Origin: a virus | Virus record (IMG/VR): IMGVR_UViG_3300033156_001393 | Coordinates: 1 to 20,541 of that record | DNA: 20,541 bases | Reading direction: 5' to 3' (one strand) | In this document: positions 1 through 6,859 of the stretch, piece by piece | Layout: every line of letters starts with the position of its first letter | Position numbering within the stretch: position 1 is the first letter of the stretch | Notes under the pieces: model-generated | What the model was told of the DNA's origin: nothing | What the model saw: the letters and a program-made list of their open reading frames with translations, nothing else | Databases searched by the model: none | Program-made: the position numbers and the translations under genes

Positions 1-225
1 ATGAGGCATAAAGAAGACATTTTAGAAGAAATTTGGAGCCCATACGCCAAATCTGACGAAAATCAAACTCAACGTCTTATAAGGGCGCTTGTAGAGGTTC
101 TCATTGACGTTCGCGACCAGTTGGCAAGGCAAAACGACATTCTCGAAAGTATTGGCGTGACGGTTTACACGGAAAAAGCCGAGAGCGACGAGTTGATTGT
201 GAACCCGGAGAGGTATGAAAGATGA
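1..225 (+). CDS. Small hypothetical protein, 74 aa
   Basis: The frame opens with ATG at the first base of the window, so a longer upstream start cannot be excluded. The product is charged and probably mostly helical: residues 20-50 (RLIRALVEVLIDVRDQLARQ and following) have an amphipathic heptad-like pattern that suggests a coiled coil or a small oligomeric helical protein. No catalytic motif or cysteine cluster is visible. Its TGA overlaps the ATG of the next gene (ATGA), so the two are probably translationally coupled. I do not recognise the family. Confidence 0.6.
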   Translation: MRHKEDILEEIWSPYAKSDENQTQRLIRALVEVLIDVRDQLARQNDILESIGVTVYTEKAESDELIVNPERYER

Positions 226-425
226 GTAGAATTGTGGTTCTCACCAAGGCAAGCGTCAGACGCATACAACCAAAATGTAGAGGATGTGGACGCTTTTTAA
301 AACCGGGAGAAAAAGTTGAAGTAACACATCACCGAGGCGGGCGTACATCTCATTTTTGTTTAAGTTGCGCTCAACAAGAAGTTCTGGTTTTTCCTCTCTG
401 TAAACCGAGAAGAACAAGGGGGTGA
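222..425 (+). CDS. Small zinc-ribbon protein, 67 aa
   Basis: The start ATG overlaps the previous stop by four bases and follows a GGAGAGGT Shine-Dalgarno-like stretch. C19-x2-C22 (KCRGCG) and H44/C46-x2-C49 (HFCLSC) form a treble-clef or zinc-ribbon metal site. The tail is basic (KPRRTRG), which fits nucleic-acid binding. It is one of about eight small Cys4-type proteins in the first half of the window. The specific role is unknown. Confidence 0.7.
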   Translation: MSRIVVLTKASVRRIQPKCRGCGRFLKPGEKVEVTHHRGGRTSHFCLSCAQQEVLVFPLCKPRRTRG

Positions 426-434
426 GTAGAGAAG

Positions 435-755
435 TTGGAAGAAAAAATAGTTGACGTCATCTTGAAAATTGCAGAGGGATTTGAAACTACAGCGCAAGCT
501 CTCCGCGACCTCGCAGCAAAAGAAGCGCCGCAACAAAAAACAGTGGAAACAATCGACAAAATAGAAGTTGTTTTTCCCAAGGATTTGAGGGCGCTTTTAA
601 ATTTTGATGTGGAAGGCGATTATGTGAAGATTACACCGCGTCAGTTTTTAGGTGCTGAAAATTTTGCGAAGATTGTTGGTATAGTGCGTGACATGGGCGG
701 CGAATACGTGAGCGCTGGAAAAAACAGTTACTTCAAAGTGCCGGTGAAAAAGTGA
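435..755 (+). CDS. Hypothetical protein, 106 aa
   Basis: It starts at TTG 435, with GGTGA ten bases upstream inside the preceding stop region. Residues 1-45 are helical and acidic. The C-terminal half (about 47-106) looks like a compact alpha/beta domain with the patterns FPKDLRALLNF, YVKITPRQFLG and FAKIVGIVRDMGGEYVSAGK. The end of that domain (GGEYVSAGKNSYFKVP) reads like a beta-hairpin that could bind nucleic acid, but this is inference. No enzyme motif is visible. A GC-rich structured segment starts directly after the stop. Confidence 0.65.
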   Translation: MEEKIVDVILKIAEGFETTAQALRDLAAKEAPQQKTVETIDKIEVVFPKDLRALLNFDVEGDYVKITPRQFLGAENFAKIVGIVRDMGGEYVSAGKNSYFKVPVKK

Positions 756-860
756 TGGTCGTAGCCCGAAACAACCCGATGCGCCCACGGCAACGGGTTA
801 AGGCGCCGGCCTGTTGCAGTTCTCCCCGTGAGGTCTGCGGGTTGCGGGAGACCAAGGTGA
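756..860 (+). ncRNA. GC-rich structured leader (candidate cis-acting RNA)
   Basis: This segment is clearly richer in GC than its neighbours and is full of complementary arms: TGGTC 756-760 with GACCA 850-854 (closing stem), AACCCG 773-778 with CGGGTT 794-799, GCGCC 781-785 with GGCGC 802-806, GCAAC 790-794 with GTTGC 813-817, and TCTCCC 821-826 with GGGAGA 846-851. Several pairings exclude each other (AACCCG can also pair with 838-843), as in a switching leader. It ends at the GGTGA of the next gene. A 38-codon ORF (ATG 755 to TGA 869-871) spans it and overlaps both flanking genes, so a tiny basic Cys-containing protein is the alternative reading. Confidence 0.4.
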
Positions 861-867
861 ATAAGTG

Positions 868-1023
868 TTGAGTGAAAAACATGTGTTTTGGTTTGACCTT
901 CGGCTATCATATCGAGAAGTTGAAGCGTTAGACAAACTGGCTAAAAAGTATACTGATGGCAACCATATGCGCCTACTTGAAAAATTGTTGCGAGAAGCAG
1001 TAAAGAAGGAAGAGAAAAGGTGA
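868..1023 (+). CDS. Probable ribbon-helix-helix DNA-binding protein, 51 aa
   Basis: It starts at TTG 868, eight bases after a GGTGA at 856-860. The product has the layout of an Arc/MetJ-type protein: a short beta strand (FWFDLRLS), helix 1 (YREVEALDKLAKKY), a turn (TDGNH) and helix 2 (MRLLEKLLREAVKKE). These proteins dimerise, insert the paired strands into the major groove and usually act as transcriptional repressors. The assignment is from pattern alone at this length. It sits directly behind the structured leader, which may control its expression. Confidence 0.6.
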   Translation: MSEKHVFWFDLRLSYREVEALDKLAKKYTDGNHMRLLEKLLREAVKKEEKR

Positions 1024-1029
1024 AAGCTA

Positions 1030-1185
1030 ATGAAGTGCCCTAAATGCGGTTGCACAGAGATTGATGATGGGAAAACTCCGATAATCAACACATACGGCGA
1101 ACTTGTAGGGTATGACTATGATCCCTGTTGCAAAAACTGTGGCTACCCTCTTGGAGACGATTGGATTGAAGAAGGTGAAAACTGA
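1030..1185 (+). CDS. Zinc-ribbon protein, 51 aa
   Basis: The ATG lies six bases after the previous stop. The protein begins MKCPKCGC and carries a second cysteine set, CCKNCGYPLGD, near residues 33-43, giving a classical CxxC...CxxC zinc ribbon with a knuckle spacing of about 27 residues. The tail is acidic. The stop overlaps the next start (TGATG). The role is unknown; a transcription or protein-interaction adaptor is possible. Confidence 0.7.
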   Translation: MKCPKCGCTEIDDGKTPIINTYGELVGYDYDPCCKNCGYPLGDDWIEEGEN

Positions 1186-1400
1186 TGAACGAGTGGAAAT
1201 GCTACTTTCATAATGGTCCTTGCAGGTTACTTAAGAAATATGGAGGAATAACACTTGAAAGGCACAGTAACGGTAAGTATGTTTGGTGGGAAGTCTACAG
1301 CCAAAATATGTTCAAAACATGGATTTTCGAAAGGAAAAGAGATGCTGAAGCCCATTTTGAACTTTTAGTTTCAATTGCAAAAGAAGAGGAAGGTAAATAG
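1185..1400 (+). CDS. Hypothetical protein, 71 aa
   Basis: The start ATG overlaps the previous stop by one base. The product is aromatic-rich in the middle (KYVWWEVYSQNMFKTWIF) with predicted beta strands, followed by a helix (DAEAHFELLVSIAKEEEG). The last codons carry an AGGTAAA stretch. No family recognised; the two cysteines (C6 and C13) are too few to argue for a metal site alone. Confidence 0.6.
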   Translation: MNEWKCYFHNGPCRLLKKYGGITLERHSNGKYVWWEVYSQNMFKTWIFERKRDAEAHFELLVSIAKEEEGK

Positions 1401-1431
1401 CGTTGAAATGCCGGGAAGGGTGGAAAGGAAA

Positions 1432-1633
1432 ATGATTGAACTGCTTTGGTGGATCTTTGGCTTTGTTTGTGGGTTATGGATTGCCAAAGTAGTACGGGAA
1501 GAGACCATGTCGGGGTGATGAAGAGCCGAAATGGGATGACTTGTGCGTGGGCTGTCCTTGCAACTGGGAAGAGGAAGAGTACTGGGAGGAAAAGCGTTGG
1601 GAAGAAGAGGATGATGATATGGAAGGTGAATAG
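1432..1633 (+). CDS. Small membrane-anchored acidic protein with apparent frameshift
   Basis: An ATG at 1432, preceded by GGAAGGGTGGAAAGG, opens a 28-residue frame whose core is one hydrophobic segment (ELLWWIFGFVCGLWIAKVV). It ends at TGA 1516-1518 right after a GGGG run. The +1 frame then continues without a usable start as a very acidic stretch with CVGCPC (DEEPKWDDLCVGCPCNWEEE...) to TAG 1631-1633, and its last codons contain the GGTGA of the next gene, as in many genes here. Reading through a one-base skip at GGGG would give about 66 residues: a TM anchor plus an acidic Cys-containing tail. Either a base-count error, a programmed +1 shift, or two separate micro-ORFs could explain this. 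Confidence 0.45.
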
Positions 1634-1636
1634 CCG

Positions 1637-1846
1637 TTGAGTGACGCTTGGTTTTATTATTGGTTGGAACTTGAAATTAAAAAGGAAAAGTTTCCGCCGT
1701 ACAACACAGTACATTATCTGTGGGAAGCACTACGTAATACTGTATGGTCGGTTAAGGCTAAAACGTTAATTGCATTTCCAAATTTTTGTAATTTTTATGA
1801 TGCTTTGTGGACGCTACACCATGCACTAACTATATTGTTCAGGTGA
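1637..1846 (+). CDS. Hypothetical protein, 69 aa
   Basis: It starts at TTG 1637 with GGTGA at about 1625-1629. The product is rich in aromatic residues (AWFYYWLELEIKKEKFPPYN, then NFCNFYDALWTLHHALTILF). The C-terminal 25 residues are hydrophobic but contain histidines and an aspartate, so membrane insertion is possible rather than clear. The gene ends in AGGTGA, which forms the binding site of the next gene. No family recognised. Confidence 0.55.
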   Translation: MSDAWFYYWLELEIKKEKFPPYNTVHYLWEALRNTVWSVKAKTLIAFPNFCNFYDALWTLHHALTILFR

Positions 1847-1853
1847 AAGTTGA

Positions 1854-2120
1854 ATGGGCACCAATTATTATCTGGTTTGTAAAGTTTGCGGGTCTCGCAT
1901 ACACCACATTGGAAAACAATCAGCGGGATGGCCGTTTACCAGTGATTGGTCGGAAGAAACCGTGAAGAAATGGCTTGAAAACCCAAACATGCAAATTGAA
2001 GATGAATATGGAGAAAAATATTCTTGGAAAGAATTTCGTGAGAAAATTACTAGAGAATGGTGTATCCGCGCCCCCGTGTCTTATCCTTGTCCAGAAGAAG
2101 AGGAGTTTCTTTGGTGTTGA
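1854..2120 (+). CDS. MGTNYY-type small zinc protein, 88 aa
   Basis: ATG 1854 follows AGGTGA by about seven bases. The N-terminus MGTNYYLVCKVCG, then HHIGKQSAGWPF, matches a widespread small phage protein type that I know as 'MGTNYY...CxxC...HIGKSSAGW'; its function is not established. C9 and C12, with nearby histidines, can form a metal site. The remainder (WSEETVKKWLENPNM...YSWKEFREKI) is helical. The gene directly precedes the ATPase gene. Confidence 0.65.
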   Translation: MGTNYYLVCKVCGSRIHHIGKQSAGWPFTSDWSEETVKKWLENPNMQIEDEYGEKYSWKEFREKITREWCIRAPVSYPCPEEEEFLWC

Positions 2121-2123
2121 AAC

Positions 2124-3749
2124 ATGAAAGTTTTAGAGGAAGTTGACAACCATGTCGACGAGTTCGGTGCAGACCCAAACATCTTGCAAAAAGTGATTCA
2201 ATCCTTGGATAAATTGATAAAACGTGACCGCGCTACCAAACTAAGCGTGTTTTTTACAGGTTTAAGCGCCCGCCTTGAAGAACCGTTAAACCTTTTCTTG
2301 CGAGGCCCTAGCAGTGTAGGTAAAACTTACAATGTCACTAAAACCCTGCGTGTTTTTCCGCAAGAAGATGTTTGGTATCTCGGCGGTCTTTCGCCTAAAG
2401 CGTTGGTGCATGATCACGGCGTGTTAATTGGGCGGGACGGTGAAGAAATTGATTTTGACGAGCGGCCGGATAAAAACGCGAGTAAAGAAGATAAAAGGGC
2501 GTGGCGTGAAAAGCTTCGTGGGGCTCGTTACCTTGTGGATTTGCAAGGTAAAATTCTCGTGTTTTTGGAAGCTCCTCACATTGAAACTTACAATATGTTG
2601 CGGCCGATTTTAAGTCATGACAAATGGGAAATCAGCTATAAATTCACGGATAAATCGGCGAAAGGCCGTTTGAAAACAATGCACGTGGTGATTCAAGGGT
2701 GGCCCGCTACAATTTTTTGCACGGCGGAAAAACGTTACATGGAAGAATTGGCAACGCGAAGCTTCACTGTGAGTCCGGAAGAAACAAGTGAAAAATACAA
2801 GGAAGCAAACGAGTTAACTACGCTTAAAAACGCGTTTCCATGGCTTTACCAAAACGGAGAGCAAGAGGAAACCTTGCGGTTTTTCATTAAAAAATTATGG
2901 TTGGCAACAAGAAAGGTAATTGTGCCTTTCGTTGGGCTTGAAAACGTGTTTCCCGCCGAGATTCCACGGGACATGCGGGACTACGAGCATTTCATACAGT
3001 TTGTGAAGGCTGTCACAGCTCTTCATTACATGCAACGGCCAATTGTGGCAGTTGGAAAGCCGCGGGAAGCGGAACTACGTTACCTTGCTACGGCGCAAGA
3101 CGTGTGGATTGCTTATGCGTTGTACTATCAAATTTTTGAGACTACACGTACGGGCTTGCAGAAACACATTCTCGATTTTTACCATCAAATTATTAAGGGT
3201 GGGAAAGAATGGTATGTTAAACAACTTGTTACGGAATATAATAAGACGTTTAAGCCGAAACGAAGCCAACGCACTATAAGGCGTTATTTGAAATGTTTGG
3301 AAGACATTGGCTACGTGGACAGTTCTCCCAGCGAAGTTGACAAACGCCTTATTGTTTTCCGTCCTTTAATCTCGGATTCAGCAGAATTATTGCCAATTAT
3401 GGACATTTCGAAAATGGCAACAATTTTAAACCCGATTTTAGAAAAGGGCTTTGAAACGTGGAGAAAAAATATTGTCGACACACATGTATTTTACCTATAT
3501 AATTGCTACGAGGATTACATTCATCAAAAAACTTGTGATTGGCAAACTCTTCAACAGAAAATATTATATGTACAAAATGACTTGGTGTCGACATTATTTT
3601 TAAACGGTAAAAACAGCTTTTCAGAAAAAAAGAAGCTTGAAATTATGAACATTTCGGAAATGTCCAAATCTGTCAATAATTTAGGGGAAAATACGCTTAA
3701 AAAATACATTTTTATAAATCGAGGAAAAGGAGGGAAGAAAAGAAAATGA
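2124..3749 (+). CDS. AAA+-like ATPase with C-terminal winged helix (replication helicase candidate)
   Basis: The protein has 541 residues. A P-loop (GPSSVGKT, 61-68) follows a hydrophobic strand (LNLFLR). A Walker B-like strand with an acidic end is at about 143-150 (KILVFLEA), and a sensor-1-like strand (PATIFCTA) at about 194-201. Around 350-420 a winged helix-turn-helix is suggested (WYVKQLVTEYNKTF ... SQRTIRRYLKCLEDIGYV). This arrangement fits the helicase or initiator ATPases of archaeal viruses and plasmids that load on or unwind viral DNA. The 3' end of the gene is noticeably more AT-rich. No polymerase or primase is seen nearby, so host replication enzymes are probably recruited. A helicase role is inferred; a regulatory ATPase is possible. 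Confidence 0.7.
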   Translation: MKVLEEVDNHVDEFGADPNILQKVIQSLDKLIKRDRATKLSVFFTGLSARLEEPLNLFLRGPSSVGKTYNVTKTLRVFPQEDVWYLGGLSPKALVHDHGVLIGRDGEEIDFDERPDKNASKEDKRAWREKLRGARYLVDLQGKILVFLEAPHIETYNMLRPILSHDKWEISYKFTDKSAKGRLKTMHVVIQGWPATIFCTAEKRYMEELATRSFTVSPEETSEKYKEANELTTLKNAFPWLYQNGEQEETLRFFIKKLWLATRKVIVPFVGLENVFPAEIPRDMRDYEHFIQFVKAVTALHYMQRPIVAVGKPREAELRYLATAQDVWIAYALYYQIFETTRTGLQKHILDFYHQIIKGGKEWYVKQLVTEYNKTFKPKRSQRTIRRYLKCLEDIGYVDSSPSEVDKRLIVFRPLISDSAELLPIMDISKMATILNPILEKGFETWRKNIVDTHVFYLYNCYEDYIHQKTCDWQTLQQKILYVQNDLVSTLFLNGKNSFSEKKKLEIMNISEMSKSVNNLGENTLKKYIFINRGKGGKKRK

Positions 3750-4018
3750 AAGATTTTCATAACTTTGCTATTAATAGAATGGCTTCATTGATGGCTTTCC
3801 GATTTTTACAAGGTGAAAAATGCCCGATTTGTGGACATGTAATTGAAAAGTTGGAAGATATCGAAAAACGAAGGCCGGTAAAAGGTTTTTTGGGTGATAC
3901 GGCTGTTTGTAAAAAATGTTTTCCAAAATATTTGAAACGAGTAGAATTTTTGCTCACTTTGTTTGTTGGGAATTATCTCTTTGAGGAGTTGATGAGAGAT
4001 GCAAGTTTTGAAAGTTAA
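3746..4018 (+). CDS. Zinc-finger protein, 90 aa
   Basis: The start overlaps the ATPase stop by four bases and follows a strong AGGAGGG site. C26-x2-C29 (CPICG) and C55-x2-C58 (CKKC) form a zinc ribbon in mid-protein, followed by a helical and hydrophobic C-terminus (FLLTLFVGNYLFEELM). Coupling to the ATPase suggests a shared role in viral DNA metabolism, but no function can be assigned. Confidence 0.65.
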   Translation: MKDFHNFAINRMASLMAFRFLQGEKCPICGHVIEKLEDIEKRRPVKGFLGDTAVCKKCFPKYLKRVEFLLTLFVGNYLFEELMRDASFES

Positions 4019-4790
4019 AATCCCATACGAAAAACCGTCGGACAGCTTTTACATCGCGTTTACCGGCGACTGGCACGTAGGCCACGCCACCGTAGAATGG
4101 GATTACCTTCACCGTACGCTGAAGTGGATTCGTGAGCACGACGCGTTTTGGGTTGGAATGGGCGATTGGGCTCACGCTATAACGCCGAGTTCGAATGAGC
4201 GGCGGTTTGACTTTGACGAGTTAGACATGCGGTTTTACAATCCGGACAAACAATACCAGAAAGTTTTGGAGTTGTTAGAACCCATCAAGAAAAAAGGGCT
4301 TATGGTTTTGACGGGTAATCATGACGACGTGTTACGTAGGCGTCATTATCACGATTTTGTAGCGTGGCTTGCATGTGGGCTCGACGTGCCTTACATGGGT
4401 GTAAGCGGGTTTTTAAGGCTTATATTTCAACGGGGAAAACACCGTTCGCAACTTGACGTTTACGCGCATCACGGTTATTTTGGCGGTCGCACGAAAGGCG
4501 GTAAGATAAAACGGGTTACGGAAATGGCGAGTTTGTTTGAAGCGGATGTTTACGCTATGGGGCACGTTCACGAAATCGACCACACAACTGTGGTGCGGTT
4601 AACTGTGAACCGGGCGATGAAGGTAACGGAGAAAGTGCAACACTTCCTTGTTACCGGCGGGTTTGTGCGGGGCTACGTTCCGGGCAACCAAACGTATATT
4701 GAACGGAAAATGCTTCAGCCGACAAGGCTTGGAAGTTTGGCTTTACGGTTTTGGCCTGAAACCCGCCGTATAGAGGTGATAGAAATATGA
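3999..4790 (+). CDS. Calcineurin-like metallophosphoesterase, 263 aa
   Basis: All core motifs of the binuclear metallophosphoesterase fold are present in order: GDWHVGH (D24, H26), GDWAH (D56), GNHDD (N107, H108), the HHG motif (H157/H158) and GHVH (H189, H191). Relatives include Mre11/SbcD-type nucleases and phage phosphoesterases acting on DNA ends or nucleotides. Here there is no Rad50-like partner and no Mre11 capping domain, so the substrate is open. It is coupled to the following Cas4-like nuclease gene (ATGA overlap), which supports joint action in DNA end processing or recombination. Confidence 0.85.
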   Translation: MQVLKVKIPYEKPSDSFYIAFTGDWHVGHATVEWDYLHRTLKWIREHDAFWVGMGDWAHAITPSSNERRFDFDELDMRFYNPDKQYQKVLELLEPIKKKGLMVLTGNHDDVLRRRHYHDFVAWLACGLDVPYMGVSGFLRLIFQRGKHRSQLDVYAHHGYFGGRTKGGKIKRVTEMASLFEADVYAMGHVHEIDHTTVVRLTVNRAMKVTEKVQHFLVTGGFVRGYVPGNQTYIERKMLQPTRLGSLALRFWPETRRIEVIEI

Positions 4791-5404
4791 TTGAAGAATT
4801 ACCTAAAGTAATTCAAAACCACATCTTGGAAAAAACAAGTGAAAAATTCATTAGGGAAAACAACCGTATAAGCGTAACAGAACTTTTATATTGCATTCGA
4901 AAAGCGTATTATCAACGTGTCAATCCGAAACCTCTTAGTTTACAGCATGCTTGGTATATTTATCGCGGTGAGCTTTTCGATGAAGTTTGGACAAGTCTTT
5001 TTTCCCGCAACCAATTAACATGTACACATCGCATTCGAGATGTGCCTGTTGTAATTGTAGGTCGCGCTGATTTTATCGATGAGGACGGTGCGGTAGCTGA
5101 TTTAAAGACACATGCAAACTTGAAGTGGTTGGAAAAACCAAAACCAGAACATGTTATGCAAGTGCGGTTTTACGGTTGGTGTCTCGCCGTTCCCAAGGCG
5201 CGGCTTTACTACGTGGATTTCCGCGACTGCAAAAAATTTGACGTTGAAATAGGAGATGTTGAAGCTGACGTTTTAGAACCGCTTGAAAGTTTAGCAGTGG
5301 AACTTTACAGTTGTCTTGAAAAGAAAGTGCCTCCGTTTCCACAGAAAAGTTGGGTTTGCAAGTTTTGCGAGTACCGAGAAGAATGTGAAAGGGACGGTGA
5401 ATAA
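4787..5404 (+). CDS. Cas4-like PD-(D/E)XK nuclease 1
   Basis: The protein has 205 residues. A lone N-terminal cysteine (C36 in ELLYCIRKAYY) and the C-terminal trio C191, C194, C200 (CKFCEYREEC) make the four-cysteine iron-sulfur site of Cas4/RecB-family exonucleases. The nuclease core shows D95 (GRADF) and D105-x-K107 (ADLKTH), then a QVRFYGW helix. The usual motif I histidine is replaced by an acidic residue in RGELFDEVW, which could alter activity. Viral Cas4-like proteins process DNA ends in replication or recombination and some are suspected of acting against host CRISPR adaptation. No cas1, cas2 or CRISPR array is in the window. Confidence 0.85.
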   Translation: MIEELPKVIQNHILEKTSEKFIRENNRISVTELLYCIRKAYYQRVNPKPLSLQHAWYIYRGELFDEVWTSLFSRNQLTCTHRIRDVPVVIVGRADFIDEDGAVADLKTHANLKWLEKPKPEHVMQVRFYGWCLAVPKARLYYVDFRDCKKFDVEIGDVEADVLEPLESLAVELYSCLEKKVPPFPQKSWVCKFCEYREECERDGE

Positions 5405-5653
5405 ATGATTTTTGAATGTCCGGTTTGCGGTAAAACTTGGAACCCCGACGAATTGAAAGAGTGTCCATTCTGTCATTATTGTCCTTCTTGTGAAGGTGGC
5501 GCTTGTAAGGTGTCGCCGTCCGTTGTGAATAAGGCGAACGTGAGGAAATGGATCAAACAAGTTGAAGATGAAATAGCAGCGGCGGAAATTCACATTAAAA
5601 TTGCGAAAGATAGTTTGCAGTTGGCTAAAAAAGAAGCGGGGTTAACGTGGTGA
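5405..5653 (+). CDS. Multi-cysteine zinc-ribbon protein with coiled coil, 82 aa
   Basis: The ATG follows the previous stop directly. The first 35 residues hold seven cysteines (C5, C8, C20, C23, C26, C29, C34) in two overlapping zinc knuckles of rubredoxin or rubrerythrin-like appearance (CPVCGKTW ... CPFCHYCPSC). Residues 40-78 are one amphipathic helix (VRKWIKQVEDEIAAAEIHIK onward), probably a coiled coil. The shape suggests an oligomeric adaptor, but the function is unknown. Confidence 0.7.
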   Translation: MIFECPVCGKTWNPDELKECPFCHYCPSCEGGACKVSPSVVNKANVRKWIKQVEDEIAAAEIHIKIAKDSLQLAKKEAGLTW

Positions 5654-6036
5654 ATGATAAAAAAATCTGTAGAATATCATACTACATAATGCGAAAAAAA
5701 GTTAGATGTTACAGGTGCAACACACTTTTACAAGGGCAACCGGCACGCATTACTTCCCCGTCTGGACGTGAAAGTAAACTAATCGGAACTATTTGGGCTG
5801 AGTTGGACATAGAAATTTTTTGTCCAAAATGCGGGTGGGTCTGGTTTGGTGAAGCGTGGATGTGGCAGTTGAACGCACATCAAATTTGGTTCCGTGAGAC
5901 CGGTTGGAAATTTGCGAAGCCACTTTGCTCTTGCCCGTCACATTTGAAATATTGGGTTGAAAACAAGGTAAGTTCAGATGAGGCGATATCGTTTTTACGT
6001 ACACTTTTTGGAGAAGATAGAAATGGGGCGGCCTAA
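5650..6036 (+). CDS. Zinc-binding hypothetical protein, 128 aa
   Basis: I chose GTG 5650, whose GTGA overlaps the previous stop; GTG 5647 and ATG 5689 (MRKKVRCYRC) are alternatives. Metal-site candidates are C20-x2-C23, C58-x2-C61 (CPKCGWVW) and C93-x-C95 (CSCPSH). The centre is rich in tryptophan (WVWFGEAWMWQL). The pattern fits a zinc ribbon around a beta-rich core. The last 14 bases overlap the next gene, which uses an internal GGAGAAGA binding site. Confidence 0.6.
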   Translation: MNDKKICRISYYIMRKKVRCYRCNTLLQGQPARITSPSGRESKLIGTIWAELDIEIFCPKCGWVWFGEAWMWQLNAHQIWFRETGWKFAKPLCSCPSHLKYWVENKVSSDEAISFLRTLFGEDRNGAA

Positions 6037-6316
6037 ACGAAAAAACGAAAGATGGTTCACATGGAAACAAATCTTAAACATCAGAAGAATTTACGCGGTA
6101 GTAAAAAATTCGGAAATAAAGTGTCCTCGGTGTGGTATGGAAGGCGTAGAAAACTTCAGTTATAAATGGGATGGAAAAGATGAAAAAATACGTTTTAGAT
6201 GTTTGAATTGTGGGAGACTGGGCGCTTTGAAATCTAAGTTTCAACAGAAACACGTTTGGTATATTTCTCCCTTCGCTCACGACTGGCGGACTGAAAGGGT
6301 TTTCACAGCATATTAA
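6023..6316 (+). CDS. Zinc-ribbon protein with basic N-terminus, 97 aa
   Basis: ATG 6023 is preferred over an upstream in-frame ATG because GGAGAAGA lies a few bases before it. The protein begins MGRPKRKNERW (basic, an AT-hook-like GRPKRK) and carries C34-x2-C37 (CPRCG) and C60-x2-C63 (CLNCG), a zinc ribbon. A DNA-binding or transcription-factor role is plausible. It is the last gene before the promoter region at 6317-6358, so it probably closes the first operon. Confidence 0.65.
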   Translation: MGRPKRKNERWFTWKQILNIRRIYAVVKNSEIKCPRCGMEGVENFSYKWDGKDEKIRFRCLNCGRLGALKSKFQQKHVWYISPFAHDWRTERVFTAY

Positions 6317-6332
6317 AACATATTTTTATTTC

Positions 6333-6340
6333 TTTATATA
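6333..6340 (+). promoter_or_regulatory. Archaeal TATA box
   Basis: TTTATATA in a very AT-rich gap between genes matches the archaeal box A consensus. The usual 22-27 base spacing puts transcription start near 6360, right at ATG 6359, so the transcript may be leaderless. A second AT-rich run (CATATATATT, 6349-6358) lies 16 bases further on. This is the clearest promoter in the window and marks an operon boundary. Confidence 0.6.
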
Positions 6341-6358
6341 TTTTTGCACATATATATT

Positions 6359-6858
6359 ATGAGGGGGTATGCTTCATTTTTGCGGGGGGCGGGCAAGCAA
6401 ACAACGCTCTAACCGGCTTTACTGAAGCAAGAGTTAGAGCGTTAAAAGGAAGAGCAGAACAATTTGGTGGAAAAGCCAGGTTTTGCCCGGAAGAATGTGA
6501 AGTTGTCGCCGTTGATTATATTCCCCCTCACCACCGAGTTTTCTACGCATCTTTCGCTATAGAACGCATAATGTTAGATTATATGGAATATTTAAAATAC
6601 TTAACAATTCGGCGTAAACATATAGACGAAGAAACAATTGAAAATCTTATACAAACTATGCTTTTGGAGTTAAAACCGTATCGAGGTTACACTGAATATT
6701 ACCCTCCAGCCGAACCGGGCACCGTTTTATATGATTTTTGGGGTAACGGCTGGTACGACAAACACGTCCACGTTGTTTTTCACTCATTTTTTTACAGATT
6801 TGGAAATGCTCCTAGAAAGCGTCCTCGCCTAAGACCAAGGGTGAGGGCGCCTAGATGA
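6359..6858 (+). CDS. Hypothetical protein with abnormal 5' end (frameshift or unusual start)
   Basis: From at least 6361 to TGA 6856-6858 one frame is open and protein-like (GGGQANNALTGFTEARVRAL, ... VVAVDYIPPHHRVFYASFAI ...), but it contains no ATG, GTG or TTG before ATG 6571. The only promoter-proximal ATG (6359) is in a different frame and stops at TAA 6410-6412 after 17 codons. A -1 change in the GGGGGG run at 6384-6389 would join them into about 166 residues. The C-terminus is very basic (RKRPRLRPRVRAPR), suggesting nucleic-acid binding. No family recognised. The alternative is a shorter gene from 6571 (95 aa). Confidence 0.5.
6403..6443 (+). repeat. Perfect 11-bp inverted repeat (hairpin)
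   Basis: AACGCTCTAAC at 6403-6413 is exactly complementary to GTTAGAGCGTT at 6433-6443, with an inner GCTT 6416-6419 / AAGC 6425-6428 pair in the loop. It lies in the first 85 bases of the transcript predicted from the TATA box. There is no following T-run, so it is not a typical terminator. It could be an operator, an RNA control element or a DNA site. Confidence 0.6.
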
Positions 6859-6859
6859 G

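Noticed and set aside
756-860. A tRNA gene in the GC-rich leader
   Set aside because: Closing arms of five pairs exist, but no T-loop GTTCRA-type sequence or cloverleaf could be fitted.
755-871. 38-codon ORF over the structured leader as a confident gene
   Set aside because: Its ends overlap both neighbours neatly, but its composition follows the RNA structure and it has no binding site of its own; I left it as an alternative only.
6403-6443. Second BHB intron at the 11-bp hairpin
   Set aside because: I tested several registers; none gives a four-pair central helix between two three-base bulges, and the one near fit has the wrong length to link the two frames.
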